Source: a bacterium
Lineage (GTDB): Bacteria; SZUA-79; Acidulodesulfobacterales; Acidulodesulfobacteraceae
Assembly (NCBI GenBank): GCA_021812245.1
Contig: JAKAOK010000001.1
Coordinates: forward strand, 1-64,000
Direction of reading: 5' to 3'
DNA: 64,000 nucleotides
Part shown: piece after piece, positions 28,395-38,588 of the stretch
Position numbering within the stretch: position 1 is the first letter of the stretch
Layout: every line of letters begins with the position of its first letter
Made by a program: the position numbers and the translations under genes
The notes under the pieces: generated by a model
Databases searched by the model: none
The model's input: only the letters and a program-made list of their open reading frames with translations
What the model was told of the DNA's origin: nothing

Positions 28395-29348
28395 TTAATT
28401 TAATTTGTCCAATTTTATCGATATTTTAAATTTACTCGTTAAAAAATAATACACGCCATCCTTAAAACCCTTCCAGTATAACCCTATTAGCCCATATTTT
28501 TCTCCCCTGGCAAATATGATTGAAGAGTATAATATTGGCCATAACCATGAAAAAAATAATAAGAACACGATTTTATTAAAGCTATTCCCATATCGTTTAA
28601 TAATTATAAATCTATTTCTCATTAAACAGTAAGCCTTTTGAGAATATCTGCCACCCAAACTTCTGTAGTCATACCATGACTGGATTTTATGAAAGGTGAC
28701 TGCGTCTGGTATAATACAACATTTTATTCCATGTTTTTTTAAAGAAAACGCGAAATCCGGTTCCGTAAAGGTCTGGATCAGCCTTTCGTCAAACATTCCA
28801 TATTTTTTAAATAATTCGGTTCTTATCATAAACACGTTTGGAATTCCATCGCTTTCGTAAAAATCCTTTGCCTTCTTTGAAATAATCCCCTTTGTTTTTC
28901 CTGTAAACAGGTTTATCCTTTGATAATCCAGATATTTCTTTTTATTATCAAAATAATACATCGATGGACCTATTATGCCGAAACTTTTATTGAGGTTAGC
29001 AAAATTTATTAATTTATTAATCATATACGGGTCAATTTCATTATCATCGTCTATAAACAAAACATATTTCTGGGCTTTTGCTAATTTTATACCTATATTT
29101 CTAGCCCTTACCATCATTGATTTTTTTTTCAAATGGTATATAGTTATGTTTTCAAAGCCGTGTTTTTTTATAAAATATGCATCATCATATAAAGATGTAT
29201 CATCTTCTGAAGAATCGTCTATTATAATAATTTCAAAATTGTCTATAAATTTGCTGCTTAAAATACTGCTAATGCAATTATTTAGGTCGTTTGCTCTATT
29301 TCTGGTAGTAATTATAATAGATAGAGTGAAGTTATCCATAAATAACAT
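28395..29348 (-). CDS. Glycosyltransferase family 2
   Basis: LSIIITTRNRANDLNNCISSIL...YVLFIDDDNEID. Confidence 0.9.
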   Translation of the reverse strand: MLFMDNFTLSIIITTRNRANDLNNCISSILSSKFIDNFEIIIIDDSSEDDTSLYDDAYFIKKHGFENITIYHLKKKSMMVRARNIGIKLAKAQKYVLFIDDDNEIDPYMINKLINFANLNKSFGIIGPSMYYFDNKKKYLDYQRINLFTGKTKGIISKKAKDFYESDGIPNVFMIRTELFKKYGMFDERLIQTFTEPDFAFSLKKHGIKCCIIPDAVTFHKIQSWYDYRSLGGRYSQKAYCLMRNRFIIIKRYGNSFNKIVFLLFFSWLWPILYSSIIFARGEKYGLIGLYWKGFKDGVYYFLTSKFKISIKLDKLN

Positions 29349-29443
29349 ATATCCTATTTAATTATTTTTATAAACCATTGTTAAAATTATCATTTTCTTC
29401 ATAACTTCTTTTTAACAATAACAATTTAATTGAAAATATTGTT

Positions 29444-30181
29444 TTAACGGCATTTTTTTGCCCATATGGCTATTCCCAAAGGTAATAATAATGCTCCTTC
29501 AGATTTGGGTATTTTTCCAATTATTGGATTTATAGTTGGGTTTAAAACTTTTTCCGAAACCATAAAAAATAAATTACTAACGGTATTAAAGCTATTTTTA
29601 ATAAATTTTGGAAATGGCAGGTAGGTAACTATCAGATTAAAGATAATAAAAGGAGTTGCAAAGATAGTGTTAGACTTTTTTATTTCATCAATTTCTAAAC
29701 CTAACTCTATTAGTTTTTTCTTATAAAAAAATTCGGTAAATCTATAAAAATCAAAAGGTCTTCCGTGCTCAGGAAAAGCAAAAGGAGTTGAAATAAAAAT
29801 GTACCCATCACTTTTTAACATTCTAACCGCTTCTTTTAAAAAAAATTCTGTTTTATAAATATGCTCTAACGATTCTGAAATAATAACTAAATCAAAATAT
29901 TCGTCATGATATGGTATAGTTTCTTCGTTTAAATCTAAAATGTGGTCTGCATAACTATTCTCTGAAAAGTCTATACCAATATATTCAGCGCTATCATCAA
30001 AAAATTCTCTAAAAGGTTTATATTCACAACCTAAATCCAAAATTCTGTTTAATTCTTTATTTTTAATATTTCTTTGAAATATATCTAAATGACTTCTAGT
30101 CATTATATATGTCGAATCCCAAATCTTTGGCTTAATTCGCACTCTTATTGATTCCTGTATTTTTCTATCTTCGATTTTCAT
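29444..30181 (-). CDS. Class I SAM methyltransferase
   Basis: ILDLGCEYKPFREFF...DLVIISESLEHIYKTEFFLKEAVRMLKSDGYIFISTPF. Confidence 0.85.
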   Translation of the reverse strand: MKIEDRKIQESIRVRIKPKIWDSTYIMTRSHLDIFQRNIKNKELNRILDLGCEYKPFREFFDDSAEYIGIDFSENSYADHILDLNEETIPYHDEYFDLVIISESLEHIYKTEFFLKEAVRMLKSDGYIFISTPFAFPEHGRPFDFYRFTEFFYKKKLIELGLEIDEIKKSNTIFATPFIIFNLIVTYLPFPKFIKNSFNTVSNLFFMVSEKVLNPTINPIIGKIPKSEGALLLPLGIAIWAKKCR

Positions 30182-30972
30182 TATCTTTTTTTATAAATCT
30201 TATTCAAAATAATTGTCTTTGTCTTAATTGGAAAAAACTTAATCAAAATTAAGTGGGCATAATCAACTATTCTATTCTTTATATATTCCAATCTTCCCAT
30301 AACATTTCTATTTTTTACATCAACTGATATACCCATTTTTTTTATTTGTTTAAAAGAATTTCTATACCATTTTCCTTTTTTAACACCATGAATAGACTTA
30401 AAATAATTATTGCGATTTACAGAAAAAAAATTGTCATATTGAGAGGAGCGATCAGAACCTGATATTTCAAAATCCCAAGCAGTCTCTTCATCATCCAATA
30501 ACTTCAACAACAAATCTTTCCTCCATAGAGAGAAAGGAGTGGATGTTCTGTATGGAGAATTTCTACTTATTTTGCCATGGTTAGAATCTATTTCAATATC
30601 AGGTTTCAGATACGAATTAAATCTTAAATAATTATATCCACTTGAGTACATTTTAGATGCAAGCGACAAGATATCTTTTGTATTAACTTGCTCAATTATA
30701 AAATGATCTTCAAGCAGCAGAAAAATATAGTCTTCCTCAATTTGCAGCAAACTTTTTTTTATATTCATTGACCATGTAACATCTTCACCTATAAGTATAG
30801 GAAAAACTTTCGAATGTGTATATGCTAAATTATTACTCAATAAATATACTTTAAAGGGGCAATCTTCCCAATTTTTCCAAAATAGGTTAAAAAATGGTTC
30901 CCATAAGTCGGAATATTTATCGCAGGATGGAATTATAACTGCAAATTTTTCTATAATATTTTTATTTATCAT
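30181..30972 (-). CDS. Putative glycosyltransferase (GT-A-like)
   Basis: FAVIIPSCDKYSDLWEPFFNLFWKNW...YIFLLLEDHFII. Confidence 0.6.
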   Translation of the reverse strand: MINKNIIEKFAVIIPSCDKYSDLWEPFFNLFWKNWEDCPFKVYLLSNNLAYTHSKVFPILIGEDVTWSMNIKKSLLQIEEDYIFLLLEDHFIIEQVNTKDILSLASKMYSSGYNYLRFNSYLKPDIEIDSNHGKISRNSPYRTSTPFSLWRKDLLLKLLDDEETAWDFEISGSDRSSQYDNFFSVNRNNYFKSIHGVKKGKWYRNSFKQIKKMGISVDVKNRNVMGRLEYIKNRIVDYAHLILIKFFPIKTKTIILNKIYKKR

Positions 30973-30987
30973 TTATTTAGACGATTT

Positions 30988-32067
30988 TTATAGACATTTA
31001 TTATTGCCGACATACCACTCATAAACATTCTTTAAGCCGTCTGTTAAATTAGTCTCGGCTTTCCATCCAAGAGCCTTTATTCTTGAAATATCCAAAAGTT
31101 TTCTTGTTATACCATCCGGCCTTGAAATATCATATTTTATTTCACCGTCAAAATCAACTATCCTCCTAATTGTTTCTGCCAAAACTTTTAGTTTAATATC
31201 ACAACCAGTTCCAATATTTATAAATTCCCCTATATCTTTATAATTGTAGTTCTCCATCAGGAATACACATGCTTTCGATAAGTCATCTGCATAAAGAAAT
31301 TCTCTATATGCTTCGCCGGTACCCCATAAAAACACATAATCTTTTGAAATGCCTATATTTTGAAAAGCATATTCAATAATCTTTTCGCTATCGCAGTTTA
31401 TCAAGGCATTAAGATTAAAACCTATCGGACGGGTTTTTATATCGTTTATCACCGACGCGAAATCCCCTTTCTTTAGTAATTTAGCCAGATGAAACTTTCT
31501 TATGAGAGCAGGAATTACATGAGTCGTCTCTAAATTAAAATTATCGTTAATTCCATATACATTTGAAGGCATTACGGATATAAAGTCGGCGTTAAATTGT
31601 TCATTGTAATATTTACATAGCTTTATAGTAGATATCTTCGCGATAGAATAGGCTTCATTGGTTGGCTCTAAAATCCCAGACAAAAGATATTCTTCTTTCA
31701 TCGGTTGAAGAGAATGTTTAGGGTATATACAGGAAGAACCAAGATTTAGGAGTTTCTTCACTTTATTTTTATAAGCGGTATGTATGACATTTATGGTTAT
31801 AGAGAGATTATCGTATATAAATTCGGCGCTATTTGTAGCGTTGGCAAGAATACCCCCAACTTTTGCAGCCGATAAAAATATCCATTCTGGTTTTTCTTTT
31901 TCAAAAAAAGCCTCTACCTGCTCCTGCCTTCTTAAATCCATTTCCACGCTGGTTTTAAAGATTAAATTATTATAATTACTTTTTTCTAATCTTCTTTTAA
32001 TTGCCGAACCTACAAGGCCCCTATGTCCGGCAATATATACTTTATAATTTTTATAATTATTATTCAT
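30988..32067 (-). CDS. fcl: GDP-L-fucose synthase family (Fcl or ColC-type)
   Basis: VYIAGHRGLVGSAIKRRLE; LNLGSSCIYPK; NEAYSIAKISTIKLCKYYNEQFN. Confidence 0.8.
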   Translation of the reverse strand: MNNNYKNYKVYIAGHRGLVGSAIKRRLEKSNYNNLIFKTSVEMDLRRQEQVEAFFEKEKPEWIFLSAAKVGGILANATNSAEFIYDNLSITINVIHTAYKNKVKKLLNLGSSCIYPKHSLQPMKEEYLLSGILEPTNEAYSIAKISTIKLCKYYNEQFNADFISVMPSNVYGINDNFNLETTHVIPALIRKFHLAKLLKKGDFASVINDIKTRPIGFNLNALINCDSEKIIEYAFQNIGISKDYVFLWGTGEAYREFLYADDLSKACVFLMENYNYKDIGEFINIGTGCDIKLKVLAETIRRIVDFDGEIKYDISRPDGITRKLLDISRIKALGWKAETNLTDGLKNVYEWYVGNNKCL

Positions 32068-32080
32068 TTTTTATTTACAA

Positions 32081-32110
32081 TAGTTCACAGCTCTATAGTT
32101 CACAGCTCTT
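32081..32110. repeat. 15-bp tandem duplication at the gmd stop codon
   Basis: tagttcacagctcta followed by tagttcacagctctt. Confidence 0.9.
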
Positions 32111-33271
32111 AGGTATATCAAACCCGCATTTTTTAAGGATAAACTCTCTATAATTTTTTTCTAAATCGGAAAAAATCATTTCTTTGACTATATCCTCAAG
32201 GGTATATTTAGGACTCCACCCCAGTTCATTTTTGGCTTTAGAAGCATCTCCTATTAACATATCAACTTCGGTTGGTCTAAAATATTTAGAATCTACTTCA
32301 ATAACGCTTTTACCAAGCATTTTTTTAATGTTGTCAAGAATACATCCGACATCCTTAACTTTTGCAGCTTCCAGTAACTCAATTGCCTTATTTTTGTTAA
32401 TTTTTTCTACAAAACCTTTTTCATCGGCGCCATTGCCTTTAAACACCAATTCTATTCCTATCTCCTTGAACGCCATCTTTGCGAATTCCCTAACCTCCGC
32501 GGTCTTTCCTGTTGCGAAGAGATAATCATCCGGCTTATCCTGCTGAAGAATGAGCCACATTCCCTCGACATAATCCTTAGCATGTCCCCAATCCCTTTTT
32601 GCGCCAAGATTTCCAAGATAAATTTTCTTATCGAGCCCTAAAAGCAATCTTGACACCCCTCTGGTTATCTTCCTTGTAACGAATGTCTCCCCCCTCATAG
32701 GAGATTCATGATTAAATAATATGCCGTTGCATGCAAACATACCGTATGCTTCCCTGTAATTTACCGTCATCCAATATGCGTATAACTTAGCCGCCGCATA
32801 AGGACTTCTTGGATAAAAGGGGGTTTTTTCGGTTTGCGGAACTTCCATGACTTTGCCGAAAAGCTCCGAGGTAGATGCCTGATATATTTTGGTTTTGCCG
32901 GTTAGACCAAGAAGCCTGACGGCTTCGAGTATCCTTAATGTCCCGAGGGCATCGCAATTTCCGGTATATTCCGGCTCTTCAAAGCTCACTTTTACGTGCG
33001 ACTGTGCCGCAAGGTTATAGATTTCATCCGGCTTAACTTCTTGAATGATACTCGTCAAGTTAGCGCTATCGCTCATATCTCCGTAATGAAGAAAAAAACT
33101 TATATTTTCTTCATGAATATCTTTATAGAGATGATCTATCCTTTCGGTATTAAATGAACTCGCTCTTCTTTTTATACCGTGAACCTCATAATCTTTGGAC
33201 AGCAAAAACTCTGAAAGATAGGCTCCGTCCTGACCGGTAACGCCTGTTATTAGTGCAACTTTTTTTGCCAT
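32093..33271 (-). CDS. gmd: GDP-mannose 4,6-dehydratase
   Basis: [54 protein letters not shown]. Confidence 0.95.
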   Translation of the reverse strand: MAKKVALITGVTGQDGAYLSEFLLSKDYEVHGIKRRASSFNTERIDHLYKDIHEENISFFLHYGDMSDSANLTSIIQEVKPDEIYNLAAQSHVKVSFEEPEYTGNCDALGTLRILEAVRLLGLTGKTKIYQASTSELFGKVMEVPQTEKTPFYPRSPYAAAKLYAYWMTVNYREAYGMFACNGILFNHESPMRGETFVTRKITRGVSRLLLGLDKKIYLGNLGAKRDWGHAKDYVEGMWLILQQDKPDDYLFATGKTAEVREFAKMAFKEIGIELVFKGNGADEKGFVEKINKNKAIELLEAAKVKDVGCILDNIKKMLGKSVIEVDSKYFRPTEVDMLIGDASKAKNELGWSPKYTLEDIVKEMIFSDLEKNYREFILKKCGFDIPKSCEL

Positions 33272-33305
33272 ATGCCTTCCTTCCTATAATATGCTTATTA
33301 ATTTC

Positions 33306-34493
33306 TTATATATCTTTAAGGGTCTTATGCAAATAATCTATCTTATTTTTCATATCATAGGGATTATTTCCTACAAAAAACCCGTTATAATGAACAATGT
33401 CGGCGTTAATTGATTTAGTAGCTACATAATCGTAATATTTTACAACATCGTGTCTTAGTATATTACCGCCTGTTATTATCCTGTACTCTATACCGGCATC
33501 TTTTAAAATATTTAAAACGTTCTCTCTGCTTATGCTGGCCAAAGGATTAATGATTAAGGTGAAGCCAAACCAGGAAGATTCGCCCACTTCTTGCTGTATA
33601 ATGAATCTGTCGTCCTTTCTAAAAAGCTCGACAAAATATTTAGCATTATCCCGCCTAGCCTCTATAAACTTGTCTAATTTTGCAAGCTGGCATAGGCCTA
33701 TAGCTCCGTGAATTTCCCCTGGTCTTACATTGTATCCCGGCAATATAAATCTATACGCTTCAAAAAAATCATCTTTTTTTCTTTCAAATATGGGGCTATC
33801 GACATCCTGTTCCCTCGTCCAACCATGATTTCTGAGCGATTTTAAAATATTATATATTTCCCTGTCATCAGTTAAAACAAGCCCGCCTTCCATAGTTGAA
33901 ATATGATGGGAAAAAAAAGTACTGAACGTATTTACAAGTCCGAACGTGCCGGTATATTTGCCGTTAAATTTTGCCCCCATGGACTCGCAATTGTCTTCAA
34001 AGAGGATTATATTATTTTCTTCGCACAATTTTATTATCTCATCGAACCGGCATGGATTTCCAAGTATGCTTACCGCTACAATCATGCGTGTATCTTTGGT
34101 AATAGCTTTCCTCAGTTCTTCAATATCATAATTAAGCGTATGCAAATCTACATCGACAAATTTTAATTTAAGCCCATACTGACACAAAGGGTGAAAAGTC
34201 GTTCCCCATGAAACACATGGGACTATTACCTCGTCCCCTCTTTTTAAGGGATTATTCTTTCTATAAAACAGGGAAGCCACAGCAATAAGGTTAGCGGAAG
34301 ACCCCGAGTTTACCATAACGGCATATTTCATGGCAAAATGCTTCGCGAACTTATGTTCAAATTCTTTTACCCTTCTTCCCATTGTGAAAGAATTTTCGCT
34401 TAAAACTTGCATTATTGCATTTTTTTCTTTTTCATCCCATGTCGGGCTTGAAAGTTCGTATTTCATAATATGTTTCCACGGTTTAATTTGCAA
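33306..34493 (-). CDS. DegT/DnrJ family PLP enzyme, ColD-type 3-dehydratase candidate
   Basis: FSTFFSHHISTMEGGLVLTDD has His where aminotransferases carry the Schiff-base Lys; NSGSSANLIA; SILGNPCRFDEI. Confidence 0.75.
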   Translation of the reverse strand: MQIKPWKHIMKYELSSPTWDEKEKNAIMQVLSENSFTMGRRVKEFEHKFAKHFAMKYAVMVNSGSSANLIAVASLFYRKNNPLKRGDEVIVPCVSWGTTFHPLCQYGLKLKFVDVDLHTLNYDIEELRKAITKDTRMIVAVSILGNPCRFDEIIKLCEENNIILFEDNCESMGAKFNGKYTGTFGLVNTFSTFFSHHISTMEGGLVLTDDREIYNILKSLRNHGWTREQDVDSPIFERKKDDFFEAYRFILPGYNVRPGEIHGAIGLCQLAKLDKFIEARRDNAKYFVELFRKDDRFIIQQEVGESSWFGFTLIINPLASISRENVLNILKDAGIEYRIITGGNILRHDVVKYYDYVATKSINADIVHYNGFFVGNNPYDMKNKIDYLHKTLKDI

Positions 34494-34599
34494 TAATACA
34501 TATACCCCCTACCCTTAATCCATCTATTTTTATTTATCTAAATTTAAAATATCAGGTTCATCTGATTATCCATAGCAATACAAAAATTAATGTTCAACA

Positions 34600-36039
34600 T
34601 CATGTTTTTGATTTTAGAGATAGAAAAAATGAATAAAATATTTTTAATTTAGCCACTTTCAAAGCAATTTTATGCATATAAGATATTCTTGTGATATAAA
34701 AAATTATTCCGCCAATAAATTTCCCAAATCTAAATTCTAATATTTTTCTTTCGTTCATATTAAAACCCATTTTATTTATTTTCAACCTTTCCTCTTTGGT
34801 AAATTCCTGAGTTTCAAATATCGGCACGTTATCCCCTATGGAAACTGATTTTAAGTAATCATTACTATTTATAAGAAACCTTCCGTTATTTAATACCCAC
34901 TCATATACTTCTGTATGAGGATATGGAACCAAATTGTAGAAATTCACAAAATTACACGGTAACTTCCTTGCGAAATCAATTGAATCCAAGGCAGTTTTGT
35001 AAGTTTCTCTCGGAAGACCTGTTATAAAGTTAACAGCATGATTAATTTTAAGCGCACGCGCCCATTTCGATACCTGAAAAACTTGCTGTGTTGTTATTCC
35101 TTTTTTAATTTCTTTTAGCACTTCATTATTTCCCGATTCGCATCCAAAAACGATAAAAGTGCAACCTGCCTCTTTCATTTTACTTAAAAGGTCATAATCT
35201 ATCCTATCGACTCTTATGCCGTTATACAACGAAAATTTGATTTTCATGCCACTTTTTATAATTCTGTCGCAAATATCATTTGCCCTTTTCATGTCAAGAG
35301 TAAAACAATCATCATTTATGTCAAAGAATCTTATCCCTTTATCATACAGTGTTTCTAATTCGCTTAAAACGTTTTCTGGGCTTCTAAAGCGAAATCCGCG
35401 TCCCATTGATAATTTTACCGAGCAATAGTTGCACATATAAGGACAACCCCTTGAGGTAATTATAGGCAATGCTTTAAATTGATGATAAATATATTTACTA
35501 AAATCAAACGCGGTATAATAATCCGGTAGAGGCAATTCGTCTAGTTCTTTGGAAGTCAAAAAAGGTCTATCTTTATTCTCGATTATCTCATTATTATTGC
35601 GCCAAATTAAGCCATCAATATCGCAATAATTATGATTACCTTCACTAACATATTGAAATAATTCGAGTAATGTTTTTTCGCCTTCATGTTTTATCGCAAA
35701 ATCAGCGGTGGTTTCCTGTAATATCTGTTTTTTTGTTGCAGAAACATGCGCGCCGCCTACTACAAGCGGCGTATTTGCTTTATTCTTTACAAAATTAATC
35801 AAATCAATCCCGTTATTATAGCCATAACTATACATGGTAATAGCAATTAAACCTATGTTATCATCTTTAATTTTGTTTTCTAATTTTTCATAAGACTCTT
35901 CTATTCCATCATCAAATATATCAATACTGATGTCATTCTTTGCTAACCATGAAGAGAGATATGCAACGCCAACATGGGGGTGCTTAGGTTTTTCGTTAAG
36001 CGTTGTGGCCTGGCGTGGTATCACAAAAAGTATTTTCAT
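34600..36039 (-). CDS. B12-binding-domain radical SAM protein
   Basis: TSRGCPYMCNYCS (CX3CX2C); N-terminal cobalamin-binding-like domain (GGAHVSAT). Confidence 0.85.
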   Translation of the reverse strand: MKILFVIPRQATTLNEKPKHPHVGVAYLSSWLAKNDISIDIFDDGIEESYEKLENKIKDDNIGLIAITMYSYGYNNGIDLINFVKNKANTPLVVGGAHVSATKKQILQETTADFAIKHEGEKTLLELFQYVSEGNHNYCDIDGLIWRNNNEIIENKDRPFLTSKELDELPLPDYYTAFDFSKYIYHQFKALPIITSRGCPYMCNYCSVKLSMGRGFRFRSPENVLSELETLYDKGIRFFDINDDCFTLDMKRANDICDRIIKSGMKIKFSLYNGIRVDRIDYDLLSKMKEAGCTFIVFGCESGNNEVLKEIKKGITTQQVFQVSKWARALKINHAVNFITGLPRETYKTALDSIDFARKLPCNFVNFYNLVPYPHTEVYEWVLNNGRFLINSNDYLKSVSIGDNVPIFETQEFTKEERLKINKMGFNMNERKILEFRFGKFIGGIIFYITRISYMHKIALKVAKLKIFYSFFLSLKSKT

Positions 36040-36109
36040 TATCTATAATATTTTATCAGAATAATGTATAAAATAATTTTAATTTAATTACCATAAGTAT
36101 TAAAATTAA

Positions 36110-37060
36110 TTAAAAACTCACAAGCCTGCTTTTTAAATACTCTATTCCAACCATAACCCTTAAGAAATACATTCCCATTGTTAAAAAAGGGCGGCTGAGC
36201 AACCTCTTCCATTTACCGTTTTCCAAAAATACAATAAAATACCTGTAGGGTATCCCAAATTGTTTCCTTATGATGCTGTCATTGTTTCCCCATTTACTTA
36301 TGTATTGGCTGAAACTTCTAGAATAAACCCTTTTTTTCGCCATATATTTCTTAAGATTAAACTCGCTTTCGTTATGAAATAAAATATTCCTCTCAGACAG
36401 GACGGCATCCGTTACTCCTTTTTCTTCCAAAAAGCGATCGAAAGTATTATGCCATTTCGTTAAATTTTCAACATTATTATACGCATTATCCGTTTTTGCG
36501 AAAGATTCAGAATCTGATATCATTTTTAATTTACCGACCTCAGACAATCTCCTATCCAGATCCCAATCTTCAGGTCCAGACATGCTTTCGTCAAAACCTC
36601 CTACTTCTAAAAAGGCTTCTTTTTGAACAAACCTGACGGCATCTATCGGAGTACCGCAATAGAACGACCTTTCAAATCTCCTTACCCTAGACCATAAACC
36701 TTTACCCAAAATCACTTCTTTTATATATAACCCGATAACCTTATCATCTGTGATAATTTCATTTATACAAGATTCCACAACAAATGGCCCCAGTATCATG
36801 TCGGCATCTATATATAAAATATATTCGCCTTTGGATATGCTAACACCATAATTTCTCTGCGCCGACCTCTCCGGTCCTTTATCGTAAACCAAATTGGTAT
36901 ATTTCTTGGCTATTTCTTTAGTTTTATCCGTTGAACCATTATCTACGATTATAATTTCAATATGTTTGTATGTTTGACATATTATTGACTTAAGACAATT
37001 TTCGATATTGCTTTCTTCATTTTTTGTAGTAATTATAACAGAAACTAAATTATTTTTCAT
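36110..37060 (-). CDS. Glycosyltransferase family 2
   Basis: VSVIITTKNEESNIENCLKSIICQTYKHIEIIIVDNGSTDKT. Confidence 0.9.
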   Translation of the reverse strand: MKNNLVSVIITTKNEESNIENCLKSIICQTYKHIEIIIVDNGSTDKTKEIAKKYTNLVYDKGPERSAQRNYGVSISKGEYILYIDADMILGPFVVESCINEIITDDKVIGLYIKEVILGKGLWSRVRRFERSFYCGTPIDAVRFVQKEAFLEVGGFDESMSGPEDWDLDRRLSEVGKLKMISDSESFAKTDNAYNNVENLTKWHNTFDRFLEEKGVTDAVLSERNILFHNESEFNLKKYMAKKRVYSRSFSQYISKWGNNDSIIRKQFGIPYRYFIVFLENGKWKRLLSRPFLTMGMYFLRVMVGIEYLKSRLVSF

Positions 37061-37088
37061 ATTGGATGCTTTAAATTTTTATTGATAA

Positions 37089-38573
37089 TTATTTTTTTTG
37101 CTTATTTCCGAAATCTATTAAATGCGCCGCCACTTTCCTGCCTGCCCTCAGCATAAATTTAAGATCATCAATATTTCTTATGGAAATTACCTTTCTTGCA
37201 ATAAATGAAGGATTTAACGCGGCCGTATATAATCCTTGAGTAAACCTTAATACATCGTTATTATCAACCGGGCTTTTCCATACGGACCCTTTCATATCGT
37301 ATCTATCCCAGTCTTCCGTCAATAACCAGCCTTCTTTTTTTGCTTCTTCAAACAAAGTGGTGCCGGGATATGGAACAACTATCGTAGCCTGAAGAGTGTC
37401 GAGATAACCCTTTTGAAATAAATATTTCGCGAAATCTATAGTTTTTAAGGCTTCTTCTTTGGTTTCCCACGGATAGCCTACCATTGTTGTAATATGCGGC
37501 TCCAGTCCGGCTTTTTTAGCCATTTTAACAGTTTCTTCTATGTCTGATACCTTTATGCCTTTATTAAGTTTATCCAAAGTAGTCTGAGTCATAGACTCAA
37601 GACCGATAAGGATAAACCTAAAATTAGCTTTTTTTAGTAGACCCCAGTCTTCCTGCTTTAAAGCTCCCACCCTCATATTACAGCCCATTACGACTTTTTT
37701 ATTATATCCCCTTTCAATCATTCCTTGTGCAAAATCCCTCAGCCAGTCTCCCACCGGAAAACAGCCGCTGTCATCGAATATCTCTTTAACTTTCAGTTCT
37801 TCAATCAACATACCGATTTCGTCAAGGTGTCTTTCAGGGCTGATTGACCTAAAACTTTTACCGGGAAAAAGCGTAGTCCACGAACAAAAACTGCACCTGC
37901 CATACCAGCAATCTCGCCCCGCCATAACATAAGTTCCGGGGGTATATTTGAAATTTCCGTTCTTATAAGCGTACAAATGCCATTTGGTTAACTTTCTATC
38001 TATATACGGCAGACCATTAAGGCCGTTATTAAGCTCAAACCTGCCGGTATTAACTATCTGTCCGTTGTCTTTATCTTTATAATATATGCCGGGGGTTTTT
38101 AATAATCCAGATGCAGAAGATTTCGATAAGTTTAAGAAAGAACACAGTCCGTAAAGCGAAAAATCGTAGTCCCCTCCCGTAATTATAAAATCCGCCTCCG
38201 AATTCAAAAGGGATTCTTCCGGCAAAGCCGTTACATGGTCGCCCATTAAAACTACTATGGGATTATAAAGTTTTTTTACATCCGATATTATCTTCCAGTG
38301 CCTTTTGACTACCGGGGTTTTTGTTTCTATAGCAACGACATCCGGCTTTTCATTTTTCAGCCTTAAAAGCCATTCATCATACGGAAGTCCTTCCGCTATA
38401 CCGTCGTCCCATACGACATCGAAGCCGTTTTTACTCAATAATGTGGCGGCATAAGCCGGAATAACCGGATATATAAACGTAGGGTCATTAAACCACTGAA
38501 ATTGCCGGTTTTGAGTTAAAAGAGGAACACCCTTTCCCGATTCTAACGGCGGAAACGATATCGAAATTTTCAT
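37089..38573 (-). CDS. B12-binding-type radical SAM protein with CX4CX2C cluster motif
   Basis: AGRDCWYGRCSFCSW; GDHVTALPEESL; LIGLESMTQTTLDKLNKG. Confidence 0.85.
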   Translation of the reverse strand: MKISISFPPLESGKGVPLLTQNRQFQWFNDPTFIYPVIPAYAATLLSKNGFDVVWDDGIAEGLPYDEWLLRLKNEKPDVVAIETKTPVVKRHWKIISDVKKLYNPIVVLMGDHVTALPEESLLNSEADFIITGGDYDFSLYGLCSFLNLSKSSASGLLKTPGIYYKDKDNGQIVNTGRFELNNGLNGLPYIDRKLTKWHLYAYKNGNFKYTPGTYVMAGRDCWYGRCSFCSWTTLFPGKSFRSISPERHLDEIGMLIEELKVKEIFDDSGCFPVGDWLRDFAQGMIERGYNKKVVMGCNMRVGALKQEDWGLLKKANFRFILIGLESMTQTTLDKLNKGIKVSDIEETVKMAKKAGLEPHITTMVGYPWETKEEALKTIDFAKYLFQKGYLDTLQATIVVPYPGTTLFEEAKKEGWLLTEDWDRYDMKGSVWKSPVDNNDVLRFTQGLYTAALNPSFIARKVISIRNIDDLKFMLRAGRKVAAHLIDFGNKQKK

Positions 38574-38588
38574 TGTTATTAAATTTAT

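Noticed and set aside
32093-33271. Apparent extra segment in Gmd before YFRPTEV
   Set aside because: Could reflect normal length variation in this family; cannot be judged without an alignment.
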